From assembly GCA_020912385.1 (NCBI GenBank), contig CP087215.1:1178001-1242000 (forward strand): a stretch of DNA of 64,000 nt, in the 5' to 3' direction. Position 1 is the stretch's first letter, and each line of letters starts with the position of its first letter. The position numbers and the translations under genes are program-made. The notes beneath the pieces are model-generated. The model had not been told where the DNA came from, did no database searches, and saw only the letters and a list, made by a program, of their open reading frames with translations. The DNA is from Neofusicoccum parvum. Its lineage: Eukaryota > Ascomycota > Dothideomycetes > Botryosphaeriales > Botryosphaeriaceae. Shown piece after piece: positions 35,106 to 45,674 of the stretch.

Positions 35106-35375
35106 GCTGAGCGGTCCATTTAGTTGCAATTTCCCTCATTACCAGTCATTTAATACCCATCAGCAACCATTTGTGTAGGCGTAAGCAGTCTGGTATTTTG
35201 GATGCTTCCTTGTCCCCTCAGCGCTCTTTTCTCTCAAATCGCATTCAATAAAGCGTTTCCCCAGGCACATGTATGGATGAGAGGGCCTTGATCCGCATTC
35301 TTCATTTCATTATTCCGGTAATGGAGAAGTGGATTAGATCTAACACAATTTTTCCCTACCTCGAATTTCTTCAAA

Positions 35376-36226
35376 TTACCACTTCTCCTCGCTGGGTCGA
35401 AGGTCCAACTCCCACGTGAAACAGTTTTTCGGCTGGGCGTGAAGGTACCAGTAAGCCTCTGCCATCTGCAATCACCATTAATAGCAGTCCAAATAGTGTA
35501 GTCTTGGGGAAACCTACAGCTTCAGGCTGGATCAACACGTCTGGATTATTAATCTTCGTGAACTCTCTCACTGCTGGAGTGTCGATGAAACCGTCGACGA
35601 TGGTGTGGGAAACATGTACGCCCTGCGGTCCAAATTCCTTCGCCAGAGATTGCGCCAGGGACCTCTGCATCCACTTTCCGGGTGCGAAAGCCGCCATGTG
35701 GGACGAGCTCTTCAGAGCAGCCGTCGCGCCGGTAAAGATCAGACTGGGCGGGTGCTGTGATTTCGGGACGGAGGCCAGCAGCAGTGGCATTGTGGCCTTG
35801 GCGAAGTGAAACGCCCCGTTACCAGGAACATTGTAGCCCGTCTTGAACTCGTCCTCGCTGAGCTCGAGGAAAGATTTCCTGGAGAATTGTCCGCCAGCGT
35901 TGAAGATTGCAGCCTGCGATACCTGGTGTCAGTGGCCGTTTCCAAGGATCGGAGAAGCATCTGGAATATACCGAGAGACCGAAGTCCTTCCCAAACTCTT
36001 GAGCGATCGTTGCCATGGCCGCCGTGACGCTGGCAGAGCTCGATATGTCGGTTGCAACGCCAATCGCTTTCCCGCCAGCTGAGTTGATCTCAGCCACAAC
36101 CCCATCAAAACTCTTCTCACTTCGAGCAAGGCACACCACTGGGTAGAGCGAAGCAAACTTCCGTGCGATGGCTGCGCCTGCGCCTGGCCCCACGCCTGCG
36201 ACAATGGCAAGTAGCGGAGACGCCAT
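35376..36226 (-). CDS. Short-chain dehydrogenase-like protein with Phe in place of catalytic Tyr
   Basis: Exons 35972-36226, 35518-35913 and 35376-35465; introns of 58 and 52 nt restore one frame of 246 residues. Without the second intron the C-terminus would be wrong; with it the end reads AEAYWYLHAQPKNCFTWELD, usual for this subfamily. The NAD(P) motif GVGPGAG is at 11-17 and NAG at 90-92. At the catalytic site the pattern is F-x3-K (F161, K165) and a Thr stands where Ser is usual. This subfamily, as I remember it, commonly has Phe there, so it may be a non-classical reductase or a binding protein. It is convergent with the C6-type gene and begins the metabolic block. Confidence 0.85.
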
Positions 36227-36825
36227 GGTAAGATGGTTTTTCTGGAAGAATTAAATGGATTGAGGAACGAGGCGCCCGTGGTGCTGATACGGAAGAAGAA
36301 CAAGCGGGGTAGTGAGCTTTTAAAAAGGACTAGGCGGGTGGCGGCCACCCAACGATCGCTGGGCGTTGCACCAACTGCAAGCTATCATTGCGCCCTGAGA
36401 ATGACGTGGAGCAAAAGCACTCTTCCCAGAGGCCGAGCTAATCTTGATTAGCTCATCAAGCCGATGTCAAGGCCGAGACGCCGAAACCGCGTTTTTGCTC
36501 AGCAATTCGACTCGCGCGTGCCGTAGAACGCGAGCTGGCTTTGCGCAGAGTCAATGGTATAACGCTGCCACGCTAGATCAATTATGGTTTAAGACAATTC
36601 ATTCCAAGGTTCCACCACGTGCTGTTGCTTGTGGTGCTGCGTTCAGCCGTTCACCTGGCTACGCACGGACTCATGTCAATACGATGAGAGGTTGACTACC
36701 GGAGTATGCTCTACTGATGGAACTTATTGTGTCCATGTAGATGGAGTAATTCACTCGAAAATTACAGAGCATGGAAAGGTTTTCCTATCAAGAAATTCCC
36801 AGGATGATGTTACCCAAATTGGCCA
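36227..36825. other. Intergenic between two minus-strand reductase genes
   Basis: 599 bp holding the promoter of the SDR gene and the 3' end of the DFR-like gene. Nothing else recognised. Confidence 0.45.
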
Positions 36826-38024
36826 CTAAAGTCCCTCAGAGTTCATCCGAGTACTGTCCTCCAACGATGTGAACCCCTGTCTGCCCAAGTCTTGCAGCAG
36901 CTGCTCCGCTCGAGCTCGAGGCTCGACCACAGACAAGTCCTTGGCGCTGTGAAAATCGGCCACGAATTCAGTACCAGGATTTTGCTTCCGCAGAATTTCC
37001 AAGATCGTGTCGAAATTGTACGGCTCCGCCCAAGCGAAAATTCTCTCCCCAGTCACGTCTGGGTGGATGGCTGCTGCAACGTGGAGGCGCGCAACATCCT
37101 GAACGTCGATAAAGTGTTCTGTTATAAAGATCAGAAGCAACGCGCTGAGAACTAAGTCAAGGTATTTCAGCTTACGTGGCGGAATAACGGATATTCGCTG
37201 GATGTTCGTTCCCTGCCATAAGATTTCGACAAACTTCGAGGTGGAGGGGTGGCCTTGGTTCACAACGTCAAGGCTCTTGCCGAAATTTGTGCTTGGAAGT
37301 ACTGAAACAATCAGACGGAATCTCCAATTTTCTGTCAAGTCTCGTACCTGTGTTGACAACCAAGTCTGGTCTTCTCGCTTTGTTCTCGTAGTAGAATTTC
37401 CATACTTCCCTTTCCGACAGGGCCTTGCTTGCAGCATAGTTGTGTCCAGCCCGCTCAGGGAGATACGGTGGATCCTGGCGAGCGATTCCAATGGATTCCT
37501 CGTTCCACATGTCGTTCGTTACAATCATCTTCGTGTCTGGTTTCGGCAACATTGTCGCAGATGAGGAAGACGTCAGAACGTATCGTTTGACGGTAGGCTC
37601 GCTGTTGGCTGCCATCAACGCACTCAATGCTCCGTCAACTGTGGTCGGTATGACCTTGTTCGGATCTGGGTCAAATGACACGTTCGAGGCTACGTGTATG
37701 ACAGCGGACACCCCTATCCTTCTATCAGCGACGAGCACCTCAAAGCACCCGAGCTCGATAACGAAACCGACCTTTCACTGCCTTGTCAAAGGCTCCCGTC
37801 GCGGCTATGTCTGGAACAGCAACGAGCTCGAATTCCCCTTCACCAAAAGTCCTATGGAAAAGCTCCCTGATCCATGCACTTTTCTCGGTGTCTCGAGCCG
37901 TACCACGGACTTGGTAACCAAGTTTCAGGAACTGGTCGGCGACATGCGAGCCGATGAAGCCATTCACACCAGTGACTAGCACTTTTGAACCTGGTGGAAT
38001 GGCTGGATCCTGAATGGTTGTCAT
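36826..38024 (-). CDS. NAD(P)H-dependent aldehyde/ketone reductase, DFR/GRE2-like extended SDR
   Basis: Exons 37772-38024, 37348-37713, 37176-37301 and 36826-37118 give 345 residues. The nucleotide motif is VTGVNGFIGSHVAD (G19-x2-G-x2-G25). The catalytic site has a serine run near 133-136 and Y177-x3-K181 (YAASKALSE). After the third intron the chain returns to IPPQHFIDVQDVARLHVAA, a strong family signature. That third intron is 57 nt, a multiple of three without a stop, so gene callers may retain it. The first donor is GTCGGT, less usual. Relatives (Gre2, methylglyoxal reductases, dihydroflavonol reductases, ketoreductases of fungal pathways) reduce aldehydes or ketones with NADPH in the cytosol. 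It shares a divergent promoter with the gene at 38488. Confidence 0.9.
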
Positions 38025-38487
38025 GGAGGTTACTGGTGATGTTGGACAACTTATGGTAGCCAAACGCGTCGGAAATAGTGCTGCGCTGTGCCGCGTGGAA
38101 ACAACAGTGTGTTTGAATGCTGGAGAAGCAAGAACTGCAGTTGTTTGGCGGATCGAAGCAACTTTCAAAAACTCTGTGGTTGTCTACGTGTATTGCTGAC
38201 AGAAGGATGCCATCCTTGCGGGGCCCGAATGCAGTGGGCTGCTGACGTCAGACTGCTCGCGCGCTCTGATCGGACGCCGAAGACCGGTCTTACTAAAAAT
38301 GCATCCTTCGTAGGCTACACTGCGCGAACCCCGCACGAGGTCAGAACACAAAAGGTCGGAGGTTTACCTGAGTCAGTGTTCCTAACTACCTTGTTCATCA
38401 CACCCTTTTTTTGTGCACATAGCCCTTTCGCACGTCGACGCGCCACTTGTTGATCAAAAGGTTTCCGAGGCTCAACCGAGCAACGCC
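38025..38487. promoter_or_regulatory. Divergent promoter between the DFR-like gene and the conserved unknown gene
   Basis: 463 bp between two start codons on opposite strands. No clear TATA or palindromic operator was recognised. Co-regulation is plausible but only inferred. Confidence 0.35.
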
Positions 38488-39055
38488 ATGTCTGCCCTTG
38501 TCCCTCTGGTCGTGTGCGGTGCCAAGAAAGAAGTAGCCACCGCAGTAAGAGCGAGCTTGCTGCCTGAATATGATGGTAAGTCTCCATGCCATCAACTCAT
38601 AGAACCTCCGCCAGTCAGACTTGCCTAACTCCCCGACTCGTCAAGTTGTGTACGGCGGGCACGACTTCGATGGCGCTGCGAAAGAAGTTCCACAAATCAT
38701 ATCTGGATCCCCACCGCCCGCGACATCCCTTCACACACAGGTCGGGTCGAATGACTTCACTGTTTTCCCACGGGCCGTCATAACTGGCGGCGGCTACAGC
38801 GACGAAGCCTTCCAGACGCTTTACCAGGCATGCGAGAAAGCCTGCGGGGGGCAAGAGAATCTACCTGTTCCGTTTTTCAGAGTCGACAACGCGTTGACGG
38901 ACAAGCTGGAAGCTGAGGGCAAAGGCCCAACACATGGTTCGCCTGAATATTCCAAGTTCATAGCCCAACGGCTGAAGGACAAGCTCAGAGAAGCTGGGGT
39001 TGGAGCCGGAGTTCAAGAGAGGCCCGAGAACAAGGGGAAGTTGTTTTTCTTCTAG
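38488..39055 (+). CDS. Conserved fungal protein of unknown function
   Basis: Exon 1 38488-38575 and exon 2 38646-39055, 70-nt intron; 165 residues. The start MSALVPLVVCGAKKEV and the segments FPRAVITGGGYSDEAFQTLY and VPFFRVD are compact and globular. The end SKFIAQRLKDKLREAGV looks like a closing helix. I recall proteins of this shape as hypothetical proteins in other moulds but know no function. A glycine-rich turn (ITGGGYSD) may be a phosphate or nucleotide contact, which is speculation. No signal peptide or membrane segment. Its position, sharing a promoter with the DFR-like reductase and followed by a decayed oxidoreductase, suggests membership in the metabolic block. Confidence 0.7.
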
Positions 39056-39067
39056 TCCTCTCTAGCG

Positions 39068-39530
39068 TCAAGTGATGGCGTCATGTCCATTGGGCCCTTG
39101 TCTTGCAAGCAATACCGCGTATTTATCCAAGCTCTCTCCTACAAGAGCCATGGCCAGCCACGCCGTGTTTGAAGTCTTGAACGTACGGACCCATAACTTC
39201 ACCACTGACACTCCAAGCGTAAAGAGGTGCCCCTGCTGCGACATCTGCGATGAACCCAGCAGCGATGTATCGCACAGTGACTCATCAGCCTCGTGCATGA
39301 TATAAGATAGCCACTGCTCCAGAGCGTCTCGCCTGTCAGCCACTCGACCACCACCAACCTCCGCGGGGACAATGCCTACCAGTGAAGCTGGGCTCCCACG
39401 CCAGCACGCACAGCCACTTGCTGAGAAACACGGCGCACTCGAAGCTGCAAAACACGTGCTGGATGCTCCAGGAGAGCGACTGACACCTCGCCAGATCAGC
39501 TACTTCAGGTGCTGAAGCATGTCGAGGCAA
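39068..39530 (-). CDS. Unrecognised coding-like fragments
   Basis: Two minus-strand pieces in different frames read like protein: 39336-39530 (SWSIQHVFCSFECAVFLSKW) and 39068-39343 (ALEQWLSYIMHEADESLC followed by HLFTLGVSVVKLWVRTF). The second ends tail-to-tail with the conserved unknown gene, 12 bp away. No family was recognised. It could be a two-exon gene, or another decayed member of this block. I give it because the composition differs from the surrounding non-coding sequence. Confidence 0.28.
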
Positions 39531-40035
39531 TGTTGATGATAGAGAAAATATTGTCGGGCAAAACTTACATCGCTTACGCCGCTTACCCCAACCAACCTAC
39601 TCCAACACAGATACTCACCACAAACAAGGCCGGCTGACACATTCGATCCATCAGAAATGAGAAATCGTTATCTAAGTGGAGCCCAGTGCGCTGCAATCAT
39701 CGGCTAGGAGCGGGAGTGACGAAAAGTCGTGGAATGCATGTACAGTAATCCAAGACCTTGCTAGCATGAATTCACAAGACTCCCGGACCTTACCCGTTCC
39801 TTATGTAGCAATAATGTTACATCACTTTCACGACAATTCCGAAACTGTCAGCATCTCTTGCACACACTCGAAAGGAGTACCATCCACAGATTAGCCAACC
39901 GAGGAGCTCCAGGGGTGAGTTGAGCCATTGACATCAAGTTCCTTCCAACAAACTGAATCATGACGAATAATCCGCTACAGATTACAGATTCCCCACTTTA
40001 CTCCCCAGCAAGACCCTCCTGCTGGAACGACCTTT
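39531..40035. other. Intergenic
   Basis: About 500 bp; nothing recognised apart from what may be the former promoter of the decayed Old Yellow Enzyme gene. Confidence 0.35.
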
Positions 40036-40800
40036 GCTACGAAAGACGGCGCACCTCTCCCCAAGCTCTTCCGGCCACTCACAATCTGGGGCTGCACATT
40101 CCAGAACCGCATATCGTGCTGGCCCCGCTGTGCCAACACTCCGCGCAAGACGGCCACATGACCGACTAGCAACCTCGCACACCTGGCCCTGGCTCTCCAC
40201 CGTTGAAGCCACCGCCGTCCTTCCTGAGGGCCGCCGCATCACGCCCAACCGAGGCTGCGTGGACAGAACAGCCAGATCGCACCGCTTAAGCGCGTCCGTC
40301 GACCTTTCGGCGCACTGCCAGGCCAGGGCCAGGAAATCGGCAGACAGCTCTTCCCCCTCCCCCACGCGGGCCGCGCCGTCGACGCCCTGCATCTCCGGAT
40401 CTCCGGCTGGCGGAGCTGCTCCGGCAGAGGCGCGTCGCCCCACCAACCAGCCCCCGTACAGCGCGCGTCACGCGACGATGGCGACAGCGGATTCGACGTC
40501 ATCGCGATCCACCACGCGGGCAGCCACCTGCTCCGCTGGTTCGCGTCGCCGACGACGAACTGCCGGAGCTCGTTCGGGAACCGGATGCGGTTGAGCTGCG
40601 AGGTCGGGGACCTGGTGCGCGGATGCGTGCCGGAGGGGATGCCGCTCTTCTTGCGCATCGCCGCGACGGACTGGCTGGAGGAGGCGGAGGGGTGTGGGAC
40701 GGTGGGGTCGTGGGCGGTGGGGCGGACGGCGCGGTTTGCGGGTGCGCTGGCGGGGCGGGCCGTCGGTTTGGTGGATGTGTTGTCAGGTGGGATCCATCTT
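40036..40800 (+). pseudogene. Old Yellow Enzyme (NADH:flavin oxidoreductase) pseudogene, truncated
   Basis: Family motifs follow one another in the right order but jump between frames. They are LPKLFRPLTIWGCTFQNRI (from 40057), APLCQHSAQDGHMTD, STVEATAVLPEGR, QIAPLKRV, HAGRAVDALHL, GFDVIAIHHAGSHLL, FGNRMRLSCEVGDLVRG, then MPLFLRIAATDWLEEAEG and LVDVLSGG. Together they trace the first two thirds of a YqjM-type Old Yellow Enzyme barrel. Several small indels and an in-frame TAG disrupt it, and the C-terminal FMN-phosphate-binding part is absent after about 40800. A frame without stops continues from 40225 to 40923, but its sequence is altered (for example the loop after ISGW). These enzymes reduce activated carbon-carbon double bonds using FMN and NAD(P)H. 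The gene is clearly dead. Confidence 0.85.
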
Positions 40801-41300
40801 GGCAGATTCGATGGGGGCTTCGCATGTTACGGCACAGCCTTCACGGGATCAAGGAACAGCAGGATAAGGAAAGAGGTGGGGTGCGCGAACGCGACACGAG
40901 AAAGGCCCACCTGGATCACGTAGCCCGCGTAACGTCAAGAAGATGCTCTTGCTACTCTCCCCGAGTAGGGGCTGAAGTTAAAGAATGCAGTGGGAATAAA
41001 ACTATCTGCTCTACATACTGATAAAGTACAATTTGAATTATACAAACTCTTTTTATATATCCAAGGTCATACTGCTCAGTCGTGATAAGCCTTCTCCAAC
41101 AGACTACCCCAACACTACCACAAAACGATAATACTGTTTCCTTATCGTAGATACGATGTCAACTGTTGCAAATCTTGGCCCGACAAGGAAGTTCCGGACC
41201 AATAGTTGATAACCGCGGTCTATTTAAGACTGTTGAAATGAACTCAAGGCTGCACCCCTCTCTCCGGAAAGCATCTGCCGCAGTCACTAAATTCTCGAAG
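40801..41300. promoter_or_regulatory. Region upstream of the nitrilase gene
   Basis: 500 bp before the nitrilase start, A/T-rich from 40985 to 41150, with TTTTTATATATCC near 41050 as the best TATA candidate. No other signal recognised. Confidence 0.3.
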
Positions 41301-42423
41301 ATGTCTGAGACTCCGAGCCATATCCGCGTTGCTGCGGTCCAGGCCGAATGCTGCTACTTCGATCTCCAGGCCGCTGTGACCAAGACCTGCCGGTTGATCG
41401 AAGAGGCGGCCACCAAAGGATGCGAATTAATCGCATTCCCAGAAGTCTGGATTCCGAACTACCCCGGCTGGATCTGGTATGTCCGCTTGGCACCAGAGCA
41501 CGGACTTCTAGTCTCATCGAGCTAATCAGCACGGCTTCCAGGCAGCGTCCGATTGATTTTGAGATGGTAAAAGACTACATGAGGAACTCCCTGCGCCGCG
41601 ATAGCCCAGAGATGGAGAAAATCTGCGCGTGCGCCGCCAAGAACAAGATCGCTGTCTCCCTTGGCTATTCGGAGAACGACAACCACTCGCTTTATCTCTC
41701 TCAGTCATTCATTGGCAAGGATGGAAAAATCAAGATGAACAGGCGGAAGATCAAGCCTACTCACGCCGAACGGACCATCTACGGCGACGGCAGCGGCGCT
41801 TCTTTGCTCAACGTCGTCTACGAACCGGGCCTCGGTAAGTGCTTGTGAACGAAACGGCCCTGCTCGACAGGAAAGCGACTAATTACAATAACGTAACAGG
41901 CAAGGTTGGCGCGCTGTCGTGCTGGGAGCACTCGCAGCCCCTGCTCCGCTACCACACCTACTCGCAGGGCGAGGAGATCCACGTCGCCGCCTGGCCGCCG
42001 ATGAACTACTACAGCTCGTTCCCCGAGGGCACGGCGCTGTGGTCGCAGTGCCGCGAGGGCGCGCACAACCTCTCCACCACCCACGCCATCGAGGGCAACT
42101 GCTTCGTCATCCTCGCCTCGTCCTTCTTCACCAAGGCGGGCATCGAACGCATGCGCCTGGGCGACGGCCAGCTGTACCACATCGCCGGCGGCGGCTGCGC
42201 TGCCATCATCGCACCCGACGGCCACAAGCTGTCCACCGACCTGGGCGAGGAGGAGGAAGGCCTTGTTATCGCTGACATCGACATGTCCGAAATCCTGAAG
42301 GTCAAGGCTATGCTCGACGTCCATGGCCACTACAGCCGCCCCGATCTGCTCTGGCTGGGCGTCGATTACCGCGAGAAGGAGCAAGTGAGACCCGAGAGCG
42401 TGGATCAGCTGACGAAGCCGTGA
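41301..42423 (+). CDS. Nitrilase (carbon-nitrogen hydrolase)
   Basis: Exons 41301-41476, 41542-41834 and 41900-42423 (two 65-nt introns) yield 330 residues. The catalytic triad is intact: Glu48 in [11 protein letters not shown], the Lys near 128 in [15 protein letters not shown] and Cys164 in ALSCWEH. Other family marks are [11 protein letters not shown] and [13 protein letters not shown]. True nitrilases convert nitriles to carboxylic acid plus ammonia; fungal cyanide hydratases are close relatives, so the substrate is open. An in-frame frame extends upstream with ATG at 41238, but the family usually starts close to [14 protein letters not shown], so 41301 is chosen. It is intact although its neighbours on both sides are pseudogenes, which suggests retained selection. 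Confidence 0.93.
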
Positions 42424-42726
42424 GTGCGGCGCGCTTCTGCTTTGAATGCTTATCGACATTGGGTGAGGGAGGTGGGTATGCCTATGAGGACTTCTTGACT
42501 GAAAATGGTCTATTGCTACCCCAGAATGCTGGTTTTCATCGTAAGTGCTGCTATATAGTTGCCAGTGTCCATACCAATGCATGAGATTGAGAACTATCCA
42601 AAGGATTGAAGCCCGAGACAAAACATCTGGCCGTACTGTGCAAGGTCTAACATGATCTATTTGAAAGGCATTTGCGAGAAAACCTGGATCATTGTTTATG
42701 TAGATGGAAGAGTATAGTGGGTAGCA
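42424..42726. other. Intergenic
   Basis: About 300 bp, probably nitrilase terminator plus a breakpoint: the MFS remnant that follows begins abruptly without an N-terminal half. Confidence 0.35.
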
Positions 42727-43355
42727 CGCATCCCCTTCCTCCACCTCCTCACCGAACCCGTCGTCTTCTCCTTCTTCTCGCTCTGGGCCTCCTTCGCCTG
42801 GTCCGTCCTCTACATCTCGCTCGCCGCCGTCCCACTCGTCTACACCACCACCCACAACTTCTCCCTCGCCACCTCCAACGCCTTCTTCGCCGCCACGTGC
42901 GCCGGCGCCCTCGCCTTCACGCCCCTCGCCATCCACCAGGACCGGCTGGCGCGGCGGCTGTCCCGCTCCCCTCCCAGGCCAGAAACCCGCCTCTACTGCG
43001 CCCACGCCGCCTCCGCGCTGCCGCCGGCCGGCTTGTTCCTCTTCGGCTGGACGGCGCAGCCGTCGGCGCACTGGATCTGGCCGGCATCTTCGCCGTCTAC
43101 CTGGCCGTCTTCAACTACCTGCCCAACACGTACGGCCGGTTCGCCAGCTCGGCGCTGGCGGCGCAGGGCTTCTGCCGGAACGGGCTGGGCGGCGTGCTGG
43201 CGCCGGTGGCGGGCCGGATGTTCGAGGCGCTCGGGTACGGCGGTGCGGGGAGCGTGCTCGGGGCGGTGGCGGTGGCGTTGACCGGGGTGCCGTGGGTGTT
43301 GGTGCTTTATAGGGAGCGGATCAGGGCGAGGAGTAAGTTTGCGGGTGCGTTTTAG
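42727..43355 (+). pseudogene. MFS multidrug transporter pseudogene (C-terminal half)
   Basis: From 42727 one frame reads the second half of a TPO1-like major facilitator: PFLHLLTEPVVFSFFSLWAS, then WSVLYISLAAVPLVY, AFFAATCAGALAF and SAHWIW. Near 43080 the frame shifts; the other frame continues with FAVYLAVFNYLPNTYGRFAS, ALAAQGFCRNGLGG and PWVLVLYRERIRARSKFA to a stop at 43355. The first six transmembrane helices are missing, and a segment around the shift is also lost. Family members export drugs, polyamines or pathway products at the plasma membrane. No function can remain. Its place next to the nitrilase suggests that it was the exporter or importer of the block. Confidence 0.85.
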
Positions 43356-43440
43356 GCTGGCGGGTGGGCTGCCGGTTGGTAGCTGTTTTGTAGAGTTGGC
43401 TGGAAATAGCCCTTTAAACATAAGTATGAAGATCAAAAAC

Positions 43441-44151
43441 AAGCATGCTCGACAATGACAATAATGATGAATTCTTTGAAAATATCAAATTCCATTTAAT
43501 ACAATGCCTTCCCGTCAACGCTGGGGGCACATTCGCTGTGATATATACCCTTTTAGTATTAAGGAAGCTATGAATATATGCAGGTACAGCAACTCGGCAT
43601 TCAATGGTCGCCAAAATGTCAGTCCTGCAAGTGGCAGCGCTAACCCGAGAAACTATATAGGTAGGGCGCTTCCTACGTCGAGGTTGAAATTGAAGAAGTC
43701 GCCAGTGCGGGGACAGCGTTGCGCGTAAGTGCAGGATATGAGGCCTATGAGATCCGGATTGAAGGCTCGCCGGTCGGTAGTCGCAATCGGCTCGGGGGTT
43801 TCGGGATTGATCTGGCACATTTTGGAACTGTCGCTTGTGATCCAGACGGTTCTGGGCATTCCAGCACGATGGTCCGACGTATTCTCGGATTCGGCTTTAT
43901 CGGCAACCGTACTTCTGAATGTGTTCCACATAGGCCTGTGATCGATAGCGTGACGAGTAGGAAACCGAAACTTCACCGGCCTCGCCTGGATCCGGCATGA
44001 TATTGAAGCGATGCGTGTGGGCTAGACCATCGAACCAATGGTCAAACTGCAAGGTCCCCCCAGGGGTATCATTCTCAGGAACGCCAGCAACAACCTCTGC
44101 CGCAGTGGTTACGGCGGTAATATTAAGGTCCACCTGTCCATCGCTAGACAT
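43441..44151 (-). pseudogene. Carotenoid-oxygenase-like (RPE65 family) pseudogene
   Basis: On the minus strand the frame from 44151 reads LQFDHWFDGLAHTHRFNI and VSYSSRYRSQAYVEHIQKYG, then a stop. A second frame reads RTVWITSDSSKMCQINPETP, RAFNPDLIGLISCTYA and TGDFFNFNLDVG. A third gives TYIVSRVSAATCRTDILATI and AVPAYIHSFLNTKRVYI and fades near 43441. These pieces are consecutive in carotenoid cleavage oxygenases, which use four histidines and Fe(II); HW and IHSF are two of the family's recognised spots. The N-terminal propeller start, a central stretch and the C-terminus are gone. Frameshifts plus deletions make it a pseudogene. The relation to the rest of the block is unknown. Confidence 0.8.
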
Positions 44152-44983
44152 TATGCGTCCGAAAGTAGAGAGCGTGGTGCCGATAGTAAGTTATGCTACT
44201 ACATAGTCTTTGGTGTTCTATCCGGCGGTTCCGCTCCCACTTGGACGCCTAAGACCAAGTGGTACTCGCTAAGAATACATACCCACCTTTTGTTCGCGTA
44301 TATGTATACACGTACGCTCATCGCATTTCAAAGCCGAGCGGATAGAATACCGCATTGAGATGCTGGGCGATTATCAATTCATTAAAGTATAGGAGTAGAG
44401 GTAGGCCGGGCTTGGACCATCCGGTCGTTCCGCGTCCCCTTGGCACCAGTGGCCCCATCTATACCCTCCACGACTATGAAGCCACCTAAGCAATTCGGCT
44501 TTAAACGATGTATATGATTCCTATAAGTCTCGAGTAGCGGCCAAATAGAAGAGGGTTAAGTAGTTGAAAGCCGGCGTGAAGTAGAACTAATACTATTAAC
44601 TGTCGTTTAGGCTTCAACGGCTTCCGTATCTAGCCATGGAACCCTAGCAACTATTATGATTAATGGTGTAAGCTCAACGGTCCGCCCCGTAAGTAGTAGT
44701 CCTCCCGCAAACAATAAGGAAAATTTTTATTAAAGTAACTTCTTATAAATCAGACGTACCCATAGTTCGATAGAATATCGCAAACTATTTCGTATTAACA
44801 TGATTTATTCTAGATTCAACCTTTGTCTCTCGACCTAACAGACTTTCGGGTGAACCCTAATTTAGCAACGATTTTCAATTGAGTAATCTGCTTACATGAT
44901 CCTCCGCCAAGGCACTGCCGGTTGCAAACTCTATTACAGTCCCGCCTATTGGCATACATGAACTGAAGTCCCTGTACTCAGCA
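44152..44983. other. A/T-rich interval, possibly old RIP-affected sequence
   Basis: From about 44380 to 45000 the sequence is clearly richer in A/T and TpA than its surroundings and has no open frame of note. It follows a pseudogene. It could be a remnant of a mutated repeat, but no repeat partner exists in the window. Confidence 0.35.
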
Positions 44984-44990
44984 TATAAAT
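44984..44990 (+). promoter_or_regulatory. TATA box of the SnoaL-like gene
   Basis: TATAAAT 95 bp upstream of the ATG at 45085, on the coding strand. Confidence 0.5.
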
Positions 44991-45084
44991 CATGCTTCCC
45001 CCTTGAAAATTACTACTCCCGTGGTCCAAATTCTAACAAAAAATCTACCACATCACCTAGTCGACAACCCCAAGAATTTCCACC

Positions 45085-45674
45085 ATGCAGGGACGGTGGA
45101 TAACGTGGGACGAGCTCACCTCGGTCAACGATCTTCACAGCGAATTAAGCACACCTCTCAGCAAGGTACTACTGACCCATAGCCCCAATATGTACCTGAA
45201 GCGTAGCTAATGGGGAAGGAAAAGCTTCACAAGCCAGAATTACACGAAGTCGAAGAAGACGCTCTCAAGCTTTACAAGCGCTGGGTCGCCTACCTCAGCG
45301 GAAATCCTTTGAACGAAACTGGCGGCCTCGACGAATTCTACGACTTCGAGAACATGACGGAGTACGATCTTATGGAGGGAGAGATCGGTCGGGGTGGGGA
45401 TAAGGTGAGGGCGCATTTCGCCAAGGTTGGAAGCGAGCTGGCCGATGGGGTGGTTAGGTTACGCGACACTGAGATCACGGCCACGTCTCCGGGCTTCGCA
45501 CATGTTACAGCCTGGCAGAACTTCAAGGGTACTTCTCAGGACGGATCTCCTTTTGGCATCACTTACCGCTGCACTCAGCTCATGCGGAAGACCGAGAAGG
45601 GCTGGAGGTGGTATCATGATCATTTTAGCTTCTGGGCCGATCTCAAGACTGGAGAAGCAAGGATAACCGGGTAG
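45085..45674 (+). CDS. SnoaL-like / NTF2-fold protein
   Basis: Exon 1 45085-45165 and exon 2 45207-45674 give 182 residues. The intron is only 41 nt, so translation could instead begin at 45210 (154 residues). I prefer the longer form because ITWDELTSVNDLHSELSTPL joined to LMGKEKLHKP reads like one conserved N-terminus and a TATA box lies 95 bp before it. The rest fits an NTF2-like cone: EEDALKLYKRWVAYLSG, an acidic loop, VRAHFAKVGSELADGV, then FAHVTAWQNFKG and WRWYHDHFSFW. Members include polyketide cyclases, dehydratases and isomerases, and also non-catalytic proteins. It is followed closely by the Baeyer-Villiger monooxygenase in the same direction, so a joint pathway role is plausible. 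Confidence 0.75.

Noticed and set aside
41818..43071. 417-codon minus-strand open frame over the nitrilase end and MFS remnant
   Set aside because: It overlaps the intact nitrilase exon on the other strand and reads as low-complexity Gly/Glu sequence.
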